DNA from: CAYJLF01 sp964371055
GTDB lineage: Bacteria; Eisenbacteria; RBG-16-71-46; CAIMUX01
Assembly (NCBI GenBank): GCA_964371055.1
Contig: CAYJLF010000007.1
Coordinates: forward strand, 62,001 to 126,000
Reading direction: 5' to 3'
Length of the DNA stretch: 64,000 bases
The notes under the pieces were generated by a model. The model was not told where the DNA came from, made no database searches, and saw nothing but the letters and a program-made list of their open reading frames with translations. Shown here one piece after another: positions 6,983 through 16,112 of the stretch; positions within the stretch are counted from its first letter, which is position 1; every line of letters starts with the position of its first letter. The translations under genes were made by a program, and so were the position numbers.

Positions 6983-9900
6983 TCATCGCGTCAGGTAGAG
7001 CGTCCGATTGAAGTTGCCCGCGCCCAGTCGAGCGCGCAGGAAGTAGATCCCCGATCCGAGCCGGGTCCCGCTGTCGGTGCGCCCGTCCCAGGCGACCTGC
7101 CGGCCGGCTCGGCCGACCGGTTCGTGGAGCAGCGTGCGCACGAGCTGCCCTTGCACATTGTAGATGCCGACGATCGATCCGGCATCGTCATCCCCGGCGC
7201 GCAGCAGGATCGGGGAACCGACCGGATAGGGATTCTGGAACCGAACTCCCGGCTCCGCATCCGCGGTCTCTTCCGGGACAGCCGCCGGACTCTCGATCCG
7301 CAGGGTGTAGGCGCCCGCGGGTGAGTCCGGTGAGGCGTTGAAGACGACGAGGCCGTAGTAGTCCGAAGCGGGCGCTTCGTAGCCGTACGGGGTCCCGGCC
7401 GGAGTGGTCTCGAACTCCGCGCTGAACCGGTCGGCCCAATAAGGCGCGCTGTCCGGGTTACGGAAGAGCGAGAGACGAAGGTCAGCGTCGCCGGTGGCAT
7501 CGAGCACGAACTGGTAGTTCTGGCCGGCTTCCAGGAAGAGGTCCCAGACCTTGACGAGCTGGCAGTCCCCGGCGAGACCTCCGACCGTCCCTTCCACCGT
7601 CGGGCCGATCGGGAAAATGTCGGGCCCGCCGTCCCACTCAAGCACGTAGTCGGTCGGCGAGGCGCCGAAGGTGGCCAGCGGGTAGTACGTTCCCAACGCA
7701 TTGTGGTTGAAGTCCCCGATCATGAAGTCGGTTCCCTCGACGCCGTTCGAGTAGCCGAGCGGAGCTCCGAGCCCATCGGGATTGTCGAAAATCCAGACGT
7801 CCTTGTCGTCCGCCCCGGTCGGGTTGATGGCCACCGCCGACCAGTACGGCGTGGCTTGGGTGAAGTTGAAGATCTGCGGCACGGTCGACGGCGTGAGGCA
7901 CGTCGCGTCCGCCAGGGTGGCCGGGAAGTCCCGCACCTTGAGGGTGTAGTACCCGGCGGGCGAGTCGGGCGAGTTGTTGAAGACCACGACGCCGTACCAG
8001 TCGCTCGCCGGAGCGGTGTAGGTCCGGCCGTCGAAGTTCCCCGCCTCGAACTCGGCGGAGCCGCGAGAGGCCCAGTAGGTGCCGTCGGACGGATTGCGGA
8101 AGAGCGCCATCCGGATGTCGGCTCCGCCGCCGGTCAGGAGGAGGAAGCGGACCGTCTGGCCTTCGTTCAGATAGATGTCCGAGACCTGGATCAGTCCGCA
8201 CCCACCCGTGCCGCCGCCGACCGAGCCGTTCACGTCGAGGCCGGGGTAGACCGTGTCGGTGCCGCTGTCCCACTCCACCACGTAGTTCGCCGACGTGCTT
8301 CCATAGGAGACCCGGGGGTAGTAGGTCCCCGTCGCGTTATGATTGAAGTCGCCGACGATGAAGTCGGTTCCGACGACGCCGGCCGAGGATGCCAGAGCGG
8401 AGCCGGTCCCGCCGGGATCGGCGTAGAGGGCGATGTCCTTGTCGTCCGCGCCGCTCGGGTTGACCGCGACGCCGGTCCAGTAGACGAGCCCCTGCGCAAA
8501 CCCGAACATCCGCGGGGAAGAACTCCAGCTCTGGCACTCTGCGCTTGCCATCGCCACCGGTGCGTCCTGCACGCGGAGGGTGTAGTAGCCTTCGCTCGGG
8601 GTCCCTTCGGCGTTGTTGAAGACGACCACGCCGTACCAGTCGCTGGCGGGAGCGGTGTAGAGCTGCGAGGTGCCCGCGGTCAGTTCGAAGACCGCCGATG
8701 ACCGCCCGGTCCAGTAGGGGGCCGCGGCGGGATTGCGGAAGAGCGACAGGCGCATGTCGGCGCTGCCCCCGTCGTGGCGGAGCCCGAACGAGTAGCTCTG
8801 CCCCGCCGTGAGGAAGACATCCCACACCCGGACGAGGCCGCAGTTGCCCCCCGCGCCTCCGACCGAGCCGAAGATGTCGACCCCGAGGGTGATCGCGTCC
8901 GGGCCGGAATCCCACTCGGTCACGAAGGGACTGGTGGCGGCGCCGTAGTGGACGTAGGGCTGGTAGATCCCGGTCGGGTTGTGGTTGAAGTCACCGACGA
9001 CGAAGTCGGTCCCAACGGTCCCCACGGAGGAGGCGAGCAGTGCCCCGTAGCCCGCGGTGTAGACCGAGATGTCCTTGTCGTCGCCCGAAGAAGGCGCCAC
9101 TCCGACCACGCTCCAGTAGTTGTTCGTCTGGTTCAGGGTGTAGCCCTGGGGCGCCTGGTAGTACTGATCGCAGGCGCCAGCCGCCAGCGGAAGCGTCACG
9201 CTCGGGCAGGTGAAGCCGTGCCGCGTCGCCCCCCGGCAGTACGCGTTGAATTGCGGCGTGCCGTTGGCCAGGTTTCCGTCGTCATCGTTGGCGATGAAGG
9301 TCGCCAGGACCTGCGCCGGTTGCGTCATCGGAAGCTGCAGCACGCGTCCCCAGTGCCAGTCCCACGCGGTCGAGTAGCGGCCCCAGGCGCCATACTCGGC
9401 GATCTGGTCCTGCATCGCGTCCCAGTGGAAGCCGGCGATGACCTGCCCCGCGTAGTGGATCTCCTGGCCGACGACGTCGTCGGGATAGACGAGCGAGTTG
9501 TCCGCGTCCCGGATGCCGCTCGAGCAGTTGTTCCAGCCCCGGAAGATCATCGACTCGCCGGACATGAGGAATCCGAGCACGTCGCCGTTCCCCTCGCCGA
9601 GTCCCTCGCCTCCCTGGCCGCCGAGGATCGCCTCCTGCACGCCGTGCCCGTACTCGTGGGCCACGACGTCCATCATCTGCCCGGTGTTGGCGCAGCCGGA
9701 GCCCGCCTGGTAGAAGTTGATCGCGTTGCCGTTGTAGAACGCGTTGCAGGTGTTGTTGATGTTGACGCGCGCCGTCACCATCTGGTTCGTGAAGCCGAAT
9801 CCGGGAGCGAAGGTCTGGAAGAAGTCGTGGAGGTCCTGCACGGTCCGGAAGACATCCCGCTCGTCGGCGCGGGAGTTGGAGTCGTCGAAGGTGACCTGGA

Positions 9901-11002
9901 AGTGCACGCCGGGGTAGACCGTGGCGAAGACGCCGGCGTAGCTCCCCTGCATGTTCTGCACGTCGACATACGGGCTGAAGAGCCGCGAGTAGAGGGTGTT
10001 CGGAGATCCGCCGCCGTAGGGGACCACCCAGTACCCGTTCGCGTCGGCGTAGGTGTTCCCGACGCCGAAGACCGCGACGTGGACGTAGGGAAAGGTCTCC
10101 TGGTGCGAACCATCGCAGTGGGAGGTCCGCTCCACCTGGCCGACGTCGTTGCCGATGTAGTCGGCGAAGGAGATGTCGTTCGTCCGCTCCAGAATCTCCC
10201 CGCGGTGGGCATCGACCCGCGTGACCCAGATCCCCAGCGGCTCCTGGGTCGTCACCCGCGTTTCCCAGACGAGGTGATGTTCGACCGCATTCTCGCTCTG
10301 CGGGACCGGAAGGATGAGCAACCGGGCGGCGGAACCGATCGAGTCGGTGGCGGCGTTGTAGGGGAGGGCGCGGCGGGCGATCTCTTTCGCTTCGTCCGCG
10401 GTGATCGCGGGGTTCCAGTCGACCGCGATGTCCCGGTAGTAGGTCGAGCCGAGGGCAAAGAGGCGTCCGGTGTCGGTGAAGGTCAGGTGCACCCGGCCGC
10501 CGACGACATCGAGGCCGTGATACGACTGCTGGAAGTGCGCGGCCCACTTGCCGGCGCGGCGCACGCCGTCCGGCGCGTCGGTGACCGGCGGCGCGCCCGT
10601 GACCTGGAGGAAGCGCAGGCCGGCGAGGTCGGCCCGCAGCGCTTCGCCATTCGCCTGGATGACGCGTTCCGCCTGGGCGCGAACCTCATCGGCGGAGAAG
10701 GGGCCGGCCGCGAGGTCGACGCCGCTTCCGTACATCTCGCCCGGCGACGCCGACTGCGGGTTCCAGGCGTAGACCGTCCAGGTCCCGCCGTAGTTGCGGG
10801 CGAGGGCGGCCTCGGTCTCGGAACGTCCGGCGTCGCTGGCCGCGGAGCGATAGGAGAAGAGATCGAAGGCCGGCAGCGGCAGGTCGTAGGCATCCTGGCC
10901 CCCCTGGGGCGGAACCGCGGCCAGGGTCGGAGTCACCAGAAGGCCGATCGACCCGAGGGCGAGCAGGACGACCCCGAGGCCGGCGAGCAGCCCGCGGCTC
11001 AT
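6983..11002 (-). CDS. Large secreted FTP/M4-M36-like metallopeptidase with three C-terminal repeats and a FlgD-like tail
   Basis: A 1339-residue exported protein with a signal peptide (LLAGLGVVLLALGSIGLLV). Residues 90-300 form an FTP/propeptide region typical of thermolysin- and fungalysin-type enzymes (DLAGLRFLQVTG, then HGLDVVGGRVHLTF, later GIWVTRVDAHRGEIL). The gluzincin motif HEYGH is at 449-453, and the third zinc ligand is likely Glu470 in GLGEGNGD. Three repeats of about 200 residues follow. Each contains VGTDF or EGTDF, then GDFNHN, a Gly-rich strand, a WDxFL or SDIYL segment and APASDWYGVVVFNN. The last 85 residues are a FlgD-like tail (VGIYNVQGQLVRTL, WDGRTDSGTRLGSGIYFL). The ATG at 11002 overlaps the stop of the small secreted protein upstream, so the two are coupled. 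Earlier in-frame codons belong to that other gene and are rejected. It probably digests extracellular protein after propeptide removal. Confidence 0.9.
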   Translation of the reverse strand: MSRGLLAGLGVVLLALGSIGLLVTPTLAAVPPQGGQDAYDLPLPAFDLFSYRSAASDAGRSETEAALARNYGGTWTVYAWNPQSASPGEMYGSGVDLAAGPFSADEVRAQAERVIQANGEALRADLAGLRFLQVTGAPPVTDAPDGVRRAGKWAAHFQQSYHGLDVVGGRVHLTFTDTGRLFALGSTYYRDIAVDWNPAITADEAKEIARRALPYNAATDSIGSAARLLILPVPQSENAVEHHLVWETRVTTQEPLGIWVTRVDAHRGEILERTNDISFADYIGNDVGQVERTSHCDGSHQETFPYVHVAVFGVGNTYADANGYWVVPYGGGSPNTLYSRLFSPYVDVQNMQGSYAGVFATVYPGVHFQVTFDDSNSRADERDVFRTVQDLHDFFQTFAPGFGFTNQMVTARVNINNTCNAFYNGNAINFYQAGSGCANTGQMMDVVAHEYGHGVQEAILGGQGGEGLGEGNGDVLGFLMSGESMIFRGWNNCSSGIRDADNSLVYPDDVVGQEIHYAGQVIAGFHWDAMQDQIAEYGAWGRYSTAWDWHWGRVLQLPMTQPAQVLATFIANDDDGNLANGTPQFNAYCRGATRHGFTCPSVTLPLAAGACDQYYQAPQGYTLNQTNNYWSVVGVAPSSGDDKDISVYTAGYGALLASSVGTVGTDFVVGDFNHNPTGIYQPYVHYGAATSPFVTEWDSGPDAITLGVDIFGSVGGAGGNCGLVRVWDVFLTAGQSYSFGLRHDGGSADMRLSLFRNPAAAPYWTGRSSAVFELTAGTSQLYTAPASDWYGVVVFNNAEGTPSEGYYTLRVQDAPVAMASAECQSWSSSPRMFGFAQGLVYWTGVAVNPSGADDKDIALYADPGGTGSALASSAGVVGTDFIVGDFNHNATGTYYPRVSYGSTSANYVVEWDSGTDTVYPGLDVNGSVGGGTGGCGLIQVSDIYLNEGQTVRFLLLTGGGADIRMALFRNPSDGTYWASRGSAEFEAGNFDGRTYTAPASDWYGVVVFNNSPDSPAGYYTLKVRDFPATLADATCLTPSTVPQIFNFTQATPYWSAVAINPTGADDKDVWIFDNPDGLGAPLGYSNGVEGTDFMIGDFNHNALGTYYPLATFGASPTDYVLEWDGGPDIFPIGPTVEGTVGGLAGDCQLVKVWDLFLEAGQNYQFVLDATGDADLRLSLFRNPDSAPYWADRFSAEFETTPAGTPYGYEAPASDYYGLVVFNASPDSPAGAYTLRIESPAAVPEETADAEPGVRFQNPYPVGSPILLRAGDDDAGSIVGIYNVQGQLVRTLLHEPVGRAGRQVAWDGRTDSGTRLGSGIYFLRARLGAGNFNRTLYLTR

Positions 11003-11508
11003 CGCCGGCTCCCGGCGGCCGTCGGGGGCGCGCTCAGTTCCACGGCGCGCTTGGCGCGCTCCGGCGCGGTCAACTGCGGGACACCGTCCTTCGAGACGAC
11101 CATCGGCGTGAGCTTCAGCATCAGCCAGTCGGGAAGCGAAGAAGGGATGACCGGCAGCGCAGCCGCCTTGGCTCGCTCGGCGTCGGTCAGAGTGTGGCCG
11201 CCGCCGCCCGTGATCGTGTCGGCGGATGGCTCCTTCTTCGGAGGGGACGGCGCCGGAATCGCCGCGGCGAGCTCGGCGAGCTTGGTCAGCTCTTCGGGCA
11301 TCGGCCCGGCGTAGGGACCAGAGCCCACGGTGGAGACTTCTTCGCCTTTGGTCGTCGGCGCCGGGCCCTCGGCACGGGCCGGGGACCACCCGGCGGCCGA
11401 TGAAAGCGTGATCATCACGACGGCTGCCATCCACGCCGCGCGGCAGGTGAACGAGGAAGCCGCGGGGATCGCGATCCACGCGGGGTGAACTCGGGCGTTG
11501 GGCTTCAT
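10999..11508 (-). CDS. Small secreted protein coupled to the metallopeptidase
   Basis: This 169-residue protein has a signal or anchor segment (AAWMAAVVMITLSSAAGWSPA) and a mature part rich in Pro, Ala, Lys and Glu, with two similar segments: HTLTDAERAKAAALP and PQLTAPERAKRAVELS. The repeated (T/A)xAERAK(R)A pattern suggests two short helices that could bind a partner. It overlaps the metallopeptidase start by 4 bp (ATGA), and its own ATG has GGAGGA 8 bp upstream. Because stoichiometric coupling to a protease is typical of inhibitors, chaperones or propeptides, one of those roles is a reasonable inference, but no family is recognised. Confidence 0.7.
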   Translation of the reverse strand: MKPNARVHPAWIAIPAASSFTCRAAWMAAVVMITLSSAAGWSPARAEGPAPTTKGEEVSTVGSGPYAGPMPEELTKLAELAAAIPAPSPPKKEPSADTITGGGGHTLTDAERAKAAALPVIPSSLPDWLMLKLTPMVVSKDGVPQLTAPERAKRAVELSAPPTAAGSRR

Positions 11509-11778
11509 GCTTTATGTCCTCCGGGATACTGCGGTCGTGAGTGGTCGATAACTGGGAGCTGACGAGCTATAGGCCTTTGCCGGTCGCGGTCCTAGGAGAT
11601 TCAGTCCCGGGTTCGCAAGAGACTATCCGACTCATCCACGATTGGCCTGAACGTGCGCCGGGAAGCGGGCGCGCGCGCGGGAACGTGGTTGTTACGCGGA
11701 GAAGGCGATGAGAAGGAGGAGATCGAGATCGGCAGGGTCAGGGGGCGACTCTTCTGGCGGCGAATGCCGCGCTTCGAC

Positions 11779-14049
11779 TCACGTGACCTCAAACGAGATC
11801 TGCGCGAGCTGCTCGGGCGCTTTGCCGATCTGGCGCAGGAAGTGGATCCAGCGCGGGTCGTCGTACAGGTTGGAGAAGAGGGGGTCCACCACGATCTCGA
11901 CGAAGGCGCCACCGTTCGCGCGCTCCTGCTCGAGCCGCTCGAAGGCGCGGTCGGCCTCGCCGCGAAAGGCGTGGACGCCGGCGATGTTGTAGGTCGCGGC
12001 CTGCTCGTACTTCGCGACCAGCTCGGCCAGCGCAGAGTCGGACTCGGCCTTCCGTCCGAGCGCGTGATACGCCATCGGCAGGCCGATCAGGCGGAAGACC
12101 TCGGCCGTCTCCTGCTCGAACTCCGCGAGCGCACCGCTCCCATCGCCCTGCAGCAGCCTCGCGACTCCGACCTGGTAGTGCGCGACGGGGTTGCCGGGGC
12201 TCAGGCTCAGCACGGTACGGTAGGACGCGATGGCCTCGTCGAGCCGGCCGGCATTGATCTGGCTGGTGCCCAGATTGAACGACGCGTTCACGTTCACCGG
12301 ATCGCGGAGGGCAAGGGCCTCCCAGAGGGCGACCGCTTCGTCTTTGCGCCCGAGGAGGTTGAGGAGGGTGGCGCTGTTGCCCAGCACGCGCAGATTCGCC
12401 GGAGCCAGGGCCGACGCGCGTTCCAGATGCTTCGCCGCGGCGACGAAGTCGCCGTCGCCGTACATTGCGACGAAGGCAAGTCCGGCGTACGCGGAGGCAT
12501 GCTGCGGATCGATCGCGAGCGCCCGCAGATTCGCCTCGCGCGCGCGGGCAAACCCTTCCTCGGGAGTCATCAGCCCGGAGACGGCGCGGTTACCGAAATT
12601 GGCGGCCAGTCCGGACCAGGCCGGGGCGTAGGTGGAGTCGATCTGCAGCACGCGGTGCAGGAGCGCGTCGGACTCATCGAGCGCGTCCTTCGAGTTCCGG
12701 CGCGTCAGCTGAATGCTCTGGAGGTAGAGCGCGTACGCCTCGGGGTCGGTCTTGCGCGTCGTAGGGGCGTGGCCAAGCAAGGTGATCTGGAGCCGCTTGA
12801 CCACGTCGGCGGCGATCTCGTCCTGGATGGCGAAGACGTCGTCGAGGGTGCGGTCGTAGGTCTCGGACCAGACGTGGAAGCCATCGGCCGCGTGGATGAG
12901 TTGCGCGGTGATGCGCACCCGCGGGCCGGCCTTGCGCACGGAGCCCTCCAGGATGTAGGCCACGTGCAGCCGCTTCGCAATCTCCGGGATGGCGATGTTC
13001 TGTCCCTTGAATGAAAACGAGGACGTGCGCGCCACCACCCGCAGAGCGGTGATCCGGGCGAGGAGATTCAGGAGTTCCTCAGAGATGCCGTCGGAAAAGT
13101 ACTCCTGATCCGGATCGGGACTCATGTTGACGAAGGGAAGGACCGCGATGGTGCGTGCGTCGTCCGCTGGCTCGGCGCTGCCGCCGACCCCCGCGACGCC
13201 CGCCTCGACCTCTGCGCGCAGGGCGCGCAAGTCGTTGCGAATGTCCCGGGCCGATGGATAACGCTCCGCCGGCTCCTTCGCCAGGCAGCGCGCAACGATG
13301 CGGTCCAGTCGGGGCGGCAGGCCGGGATGCACCTGCGTGAGGGACGGGGGCACGTCGCGCAGGATCGACGAGATCACGTCGCTCCCGGTGGCGCCTCGGA
13401 ACGGGCGGCGTCCCGTGACCATCTCATAGAGGAGAACACCGAAGGAGAAGATGTCGCTTCGATGATCGACGGGCTGGCCGCGGAGTTGCTCCGGGGACAT
13501 GTACGGGATGGTCCCGATCACGGCGCCTTCGGTGGTGATGGGCGCGGCGTGCGTGACCTCCTGGTCGGAGGCGAAGTTCGCGGCCGGCCTGGCCAGCCCG
13601 AAGTCGAGCACCTTGACGCGACCGTCCGCGGTGAGCATCACGTTGGCCGGCTTGAGGTCGCGGTGGACGATGCCCTTCTCGTGGGCGGCGGCCAGCGCGT
13701 CGGTGATGGCGATGCCGGCCTCGAGGACCTTCGCCAGGGGCACACCGTCGGCGGTGAGGACCTGATCGAGCCCCTGGCCCTCGACCAGTTCCATGGTGAG
13801 AAAGCGTACGCCGGCGTCTTCCTCCACCGAGTAGAGAGTGACGATGTGCGGATGGTTCAGACTGGCGACCGTCTTCGCTTCGCGCTGGAAGCGCTCGAGG
13901 CGCGCGGGGTCGGCGGCCACCTCGGCGGGCAGGACCTTGAGGGCAACGTCCCGGTCGAGATTGGTGTCGTGGGCGCGATAGACCTCGGCCATGCCACCTT
14001 TGCCGAGCAGGCCTTGGATCTCGTAGTGGGCGAGTGTTCTTCCGATCAC
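11779..14049 (-). CDS. Serine/threonine protein kinase with TolB-like and TPR regions
   Basis: A 756-residue soluble protein. Residues 1-270 form a Hanks-type kinase: glycine loop GLLGKGGMAEVYRAHD, ATP-binding Lys in VALKV, catalytic loop HRDLKPAN, DFG in VLDFGLAR, and the APE-like MSPEQ. Residues of about 300-440 match the TolB-like N-terminal domain often fused to kinases and adenylate cyclases: TIAVLPFVNMSPDPDQEYFS, then VAYILEGSVRK and RTLDDVFAIQDEIA. The rest is TPR-like helical repeats (YAGLAFVAMYGDGD, LRVLGNSATLLNLLGRKDEA). There is no membrane segment. It phosphorylates unknown Ser/Thr targets; a PP2C phosphatase is encoded at 50.2 kb. A promoter pair lies just upstream at 14078-14107. 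The 270 bp between 11509 and 11778 show no gene. Confidence 0.93.
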   Translation of the reverse strand: MIGRTLAHYEIQGLLGKGGMAEVYRAHDTNLDRDVALKVLPAEVAADPARLERFQREAKTVASLNHPHIVTLYSVEEDAGVRFLTMELVEGQGLDQVLTADGVPLAKVLEAGIAITDALAAAHEKGIVHRDLKPANVMLTADGRVKVLDFGLARPAANFASDQEVTHAAPITTEGAVIGTIPYMSPEQLRGQPVDHRSDIFSFGVLLYEMVTGRRPFRGATGSDVISSILRDVPPSLTQVHPGLPPRLDRIVARCLAKEPAERYPSARDIRNDLRALRAEVEAGVAGVGGSAEPADDARTIAVLPFVNMSPDPDQEYFSDGISEELLNLLARITALRVVARTSSFSFKGQNIAIPEIAKRLHVAYILEGSVRKAGPRVRITAQLIHAADGFHVWSETYDRTLDDVFAIQDEIAADVVKRLQITLLGHAPTTRKTDPEAYALYLQSIQLTRRNSKDALDESDALLHRVLQIDSTYAPAWSGLAANFGNRAVSGLMTPEEGFARAREANLRALAIDPQHASAYAGLAFVAMYGDGDFVAAAKHLERASALAPANLRVLGNSATLLNLLGRKDEAVALWEALALRDPVNVNASFNLGTSQINAGRLDEAIASYRTVLSLSPGNPVAHYQVGVARLLQGDGSGALAEFEQETAEVFRLIGLPMAYHALGRKAESDSALAELVAKYEQAATYNIAGVHAFRGEADRAFERLEQERANGGAFVEIVVDPLFSNLYDDPRWIHFLRQIGKAPEQLAQISFEVT

Positions 14050-14077
14050 ACCATGGCTCCAGAGTTTTGGACCGGGG

Positions 14078-14107
14078 AGCGTAGCAGCGCGGCGGGTGGG
14101 GAGTCAA
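14078..14107 (-). promoter_or_regulatory. Promoter for the Ser/Thr kinase gene
   Basis: On the minus strand: TTGACT (14102-14107), an 18-bp spacer, and TACGCT (14078-14083) preceded by TGC as an extended -10. The predicted start is about 20 bp before the GTG/ATG region of the kinase gene at 14049. Confidence 0.55.
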
Positions 14108-14278
14108 TGAGGGTGGGCCGTGCCGGTCGACGGCCCCGACAGGCCCGGCCAGGATCGGGACCACCATCCCTGACCCCGATCGCGCTCCTGGACTTACTCG
14201 CACAGGGCATGGACAATCGCTGCCGGACCCGGCACCCGGAGGTCCGGGCCCTGCGAGCCGCAGGTACGGAGGTTGGCG

Positions 14279-15517
14279 ATGACCGTCACCACCATGTCTG
14301 TCGCACGGAGCGAGCGGATTCCGTCCCTGGATGTGCTGCGCGGCTTTGCCGTGCTTGGCATCCTGGTGATGAACATCCAGTCGTTCTCGATGATCCAGGT
14401 CGCCTATCTGAACCCGACCGCGCTGGGGTCGCTCTCCGGCGCTGACTGGTGGGCCTGGTTCGCCGGCCATGTGCTGGCCGACCGCAAGTTCATCTCGATC
14501 TTCTCCATCCTCTTCGGTGCGGGCATCCTGCTCTTCACGAACCGGGCGGAGGCGAGAGGAGATTCACCCCTCCGTCTGCACTACCGGCGTATGCTGTGGC
14601 TGCTGCTCTTCGGAGTGCTCCACGCCTACATGCTCTGGTCCGGAGACGTCCTCTTCACCTACGCGCTGTGCGGCATGCTGCTCTACCCCTTGCGGCGCCA
14701 GCCCCCACGGCGACTGCTCCTGCTCGGCCTCGGAGCGGTGGCGGTGTGCACCGCGTTTTACATCTTCTGCAACTGGTCCATGCGGTTCTGGTCGCCGGAG
14801 CGGATCGCCGGGATGGAACGGGAGCACTGGCTCCCGCCTCCGGAGGCGCGCGCCAGGGCGATCAGCCTCTATCGGGGCGACTGGATCACCCAGATGCAGG
14901 CGCGAGCTCCGGCCGCTCTGTTCCTGCAGACGTCCTACTTCCTCATGTACGCGATGTGGCGCGCCGGCGGGCTGATGCTGGTGGGGATGGCGCTCTACAA
15001 GTGGGGCGTGCTTTCGGCGGAGCGGGGGGCCGGATTCTACCGGCGGTGCGTCTGGGCCGGTATCCTGGCGGGGATTCCGATCATCGCCTTCGGGATCTAT
15101 CGCAACATGCAGGCGGGATGGAACATGCGCTACTCGTTCTTCCTCGGCCGTCAGTACAACGAATGGGGGAGCATCCTGGTCTCGCTGGCCTACATCGGCC
15201 TCGTGATGCTCGCGTGCCAGCGGGGCGTGGCCACCTGGCTCACTCGGCGACTGGCCGCGGTCGGGCAGATGGCGTTCACGAACTACCTGGCGCAGACCCT
15301 GATCTGCACCACGGTGTTCTACGGCCACGGCCTCGGTCTTTTCGGCCGCGTCTCCCGCAGTCAGCAGCTCGCGTGGGTGGCTGGGATCTGGGTGCTCCAG
15401 CTCGCGTACTCCCCGTGGTGGCTCGCGCGATTCCGCTTCGGTCCCCTCGAGTGGCTGTGGCGCTGCCTGACCTACGGCCGGCGTCAGCCGTTGCGCCGGG
15501 CCACCGGCGCGCCGTGA
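14279..15517 (+). CDS. DUF418-family polytopic membrane protein
   Basis: A 412-residue inner-membrane protein with eight or so hydrophobic segments. It starts with the hallmark SERIPSLDVLRGFAVLGILV, then FISIFSILFGAG and RRMLWLLLFGVLHAYMLWSG. The C-terminal half has the DUF418 domain (AAVGQMAFTNYLAQTLICT, ending GPLEWLWRCLTY). The ATG at 14279 is chosen because GGAGG at 14268-14272 is 6 bp upstream; a TTG two codons earlier is less likely. Related YeiB-type proteins are thought to move or modify small molecules across the membrane, but no substrate is proven. It stands alone on this strand between the divergent kinase gene and a region of gene remnants. Confidence 0.9.
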   Translation: MTVTTMSVARSERIPSLDVLRGFAVLGILVMNIQSFSMIQVAYLNPTALGSLSGADWWAWFAGHVLADRKFISIFSILFGAGILLFTNRAEARGDSPLRLHYRRMLWLLLFGVLHAYMLWSGDVLFTYALCGMLLYPLRRQPPRRLLLLGLGAVAVCTAFYIFCNWSMRFWSPERIAGMEREHWLPPPEARARAISLYRGDWITQMQARAPAALFLQTSYFLMYAMWRAGGLMLVGMALYKWGVLSAERGAGFYRRCVWAGILAGIPIIAFGIYRNMQAGWNMRYSFFLGRQYNEWGSILVSLAYIGLVMLACQRGVATWLTRRLAAVGQMAFTNYLAQTLICTTVFYGHGLGLFGRVSRSQQLAWVAGIWVLQLAYSPWWLARFRFGPLEWLWRCLTYGRRQPLRRATGAP

Positions 15518-15682
15518 GTGGGTTCTCTGCTCGTCGAAACGCGGTCATAGGATCGGACGAGGTGCCGGGCGCGGGGTCGGCGGCGGAAGCCCCGGAACCG
15601 CCGGTGGAAATCTCCCCCGGCGCCGCGGAACCGAAGGAGCGCGCCGGAGCGGTCACACCATAGCCCGCGGAACCTTCGGCCC

Positions 15683-15750
15683 GGAATGTTGCGGTCGCTC
15701 AGGAGTGCACCGAACGATCGGGGTGGAATGGTGCGGTCGCTCTGGCGTGC
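15683..15750 (+). repeat. Two imperfect 26-bp direct repeats in non-coding DNA
   Basis: 15683-15708 and 15725-15750 are near copies beginning GGAATG(T/G)TGCGGTCGCTC, 42 bp apart, with 4 differences. The surrounding 15518-15849 holds no gene I can support. Confidence 0.45.
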
Positions 15751-15849
15751 GCTGGTGGTTCGGGGAGGCTGGTTGCGCCTGCAACATCGGCACCTTAGCT
15801 TCGGCGCGACAGGATGTGGAATCGTGATCGCGCCACGCGGGAGGGCCGA

Positions 15850-15963
15850 CTACCGCAATTGCCCCGGGAAGCCGTTCAGCTCGAGCTGGCCCAGGTCGAG
15901 GCGGGAGGTCGCATGCTCGATGTCGATCCCGATGACTCGACCTTCCGCGTCGAAGTCGACCTC
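15850..15963 (-). pseudogene. DUF2283 gene remnant (C-terminal half only)
   Basis: The frame reads EVDFDAEGRVIGIDIEHATS and then continues RLDLGQLELNGFPG before a TAG. This is the second half of a DUF2283 protein (family form VDYDxEGRVVGIEIxxAS). The first half (YDPExDALYIRL) is absent in all three minus-strand frames upstream, and no start codon fits, so the gene is broken. Intact DUF2283 genes are about 70 codons long and are often paired with small accessory or toxin-antitoxin genes. Confidence 0.55.
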
Positions 15964-16015
15964 GCCGGCCCTCGGCCGACCAGCGGTGTCACGCCGTGGA
16001 CCGGGCGCCCCGTCG

Positions 16016-16044
16016 TTGCCCCTGCCGGCCGCAGCGGCTATAGT
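16016..16044 (+). promoter_or_regulatory. Promoter for the HNH nuclease/SprT unit
   Basis: TTGCCC (16016-16021), exactly 17 bp, then TATAGT (16039-16044). The predicted start near 16051 leaves a leader of about 60 nt before the ATG at 16113. Confidence 0.55.
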
Positions 16045-16112
16045 CCTTTCCGCGGCGACTGGAGGCCGCGAATGGCGCGGGGATCGACACCGGAGGCGGG
16101 GACCGCGAGCGC

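Noticed and set aside
8774..11314. Long plus-strand reading frame of 846 codons opposite the metallopeptidase
   Set aside because: It is antisense to a gene with clear domains and is long only because GC-rich codons seldom form stops.
14149..14200. Hairpin with GATCGGG/CCCGATC before the DUF418 gene as a riboswitch
   Set aside because: A single weak stem without any conserved core; no basis for a riboswitch call.
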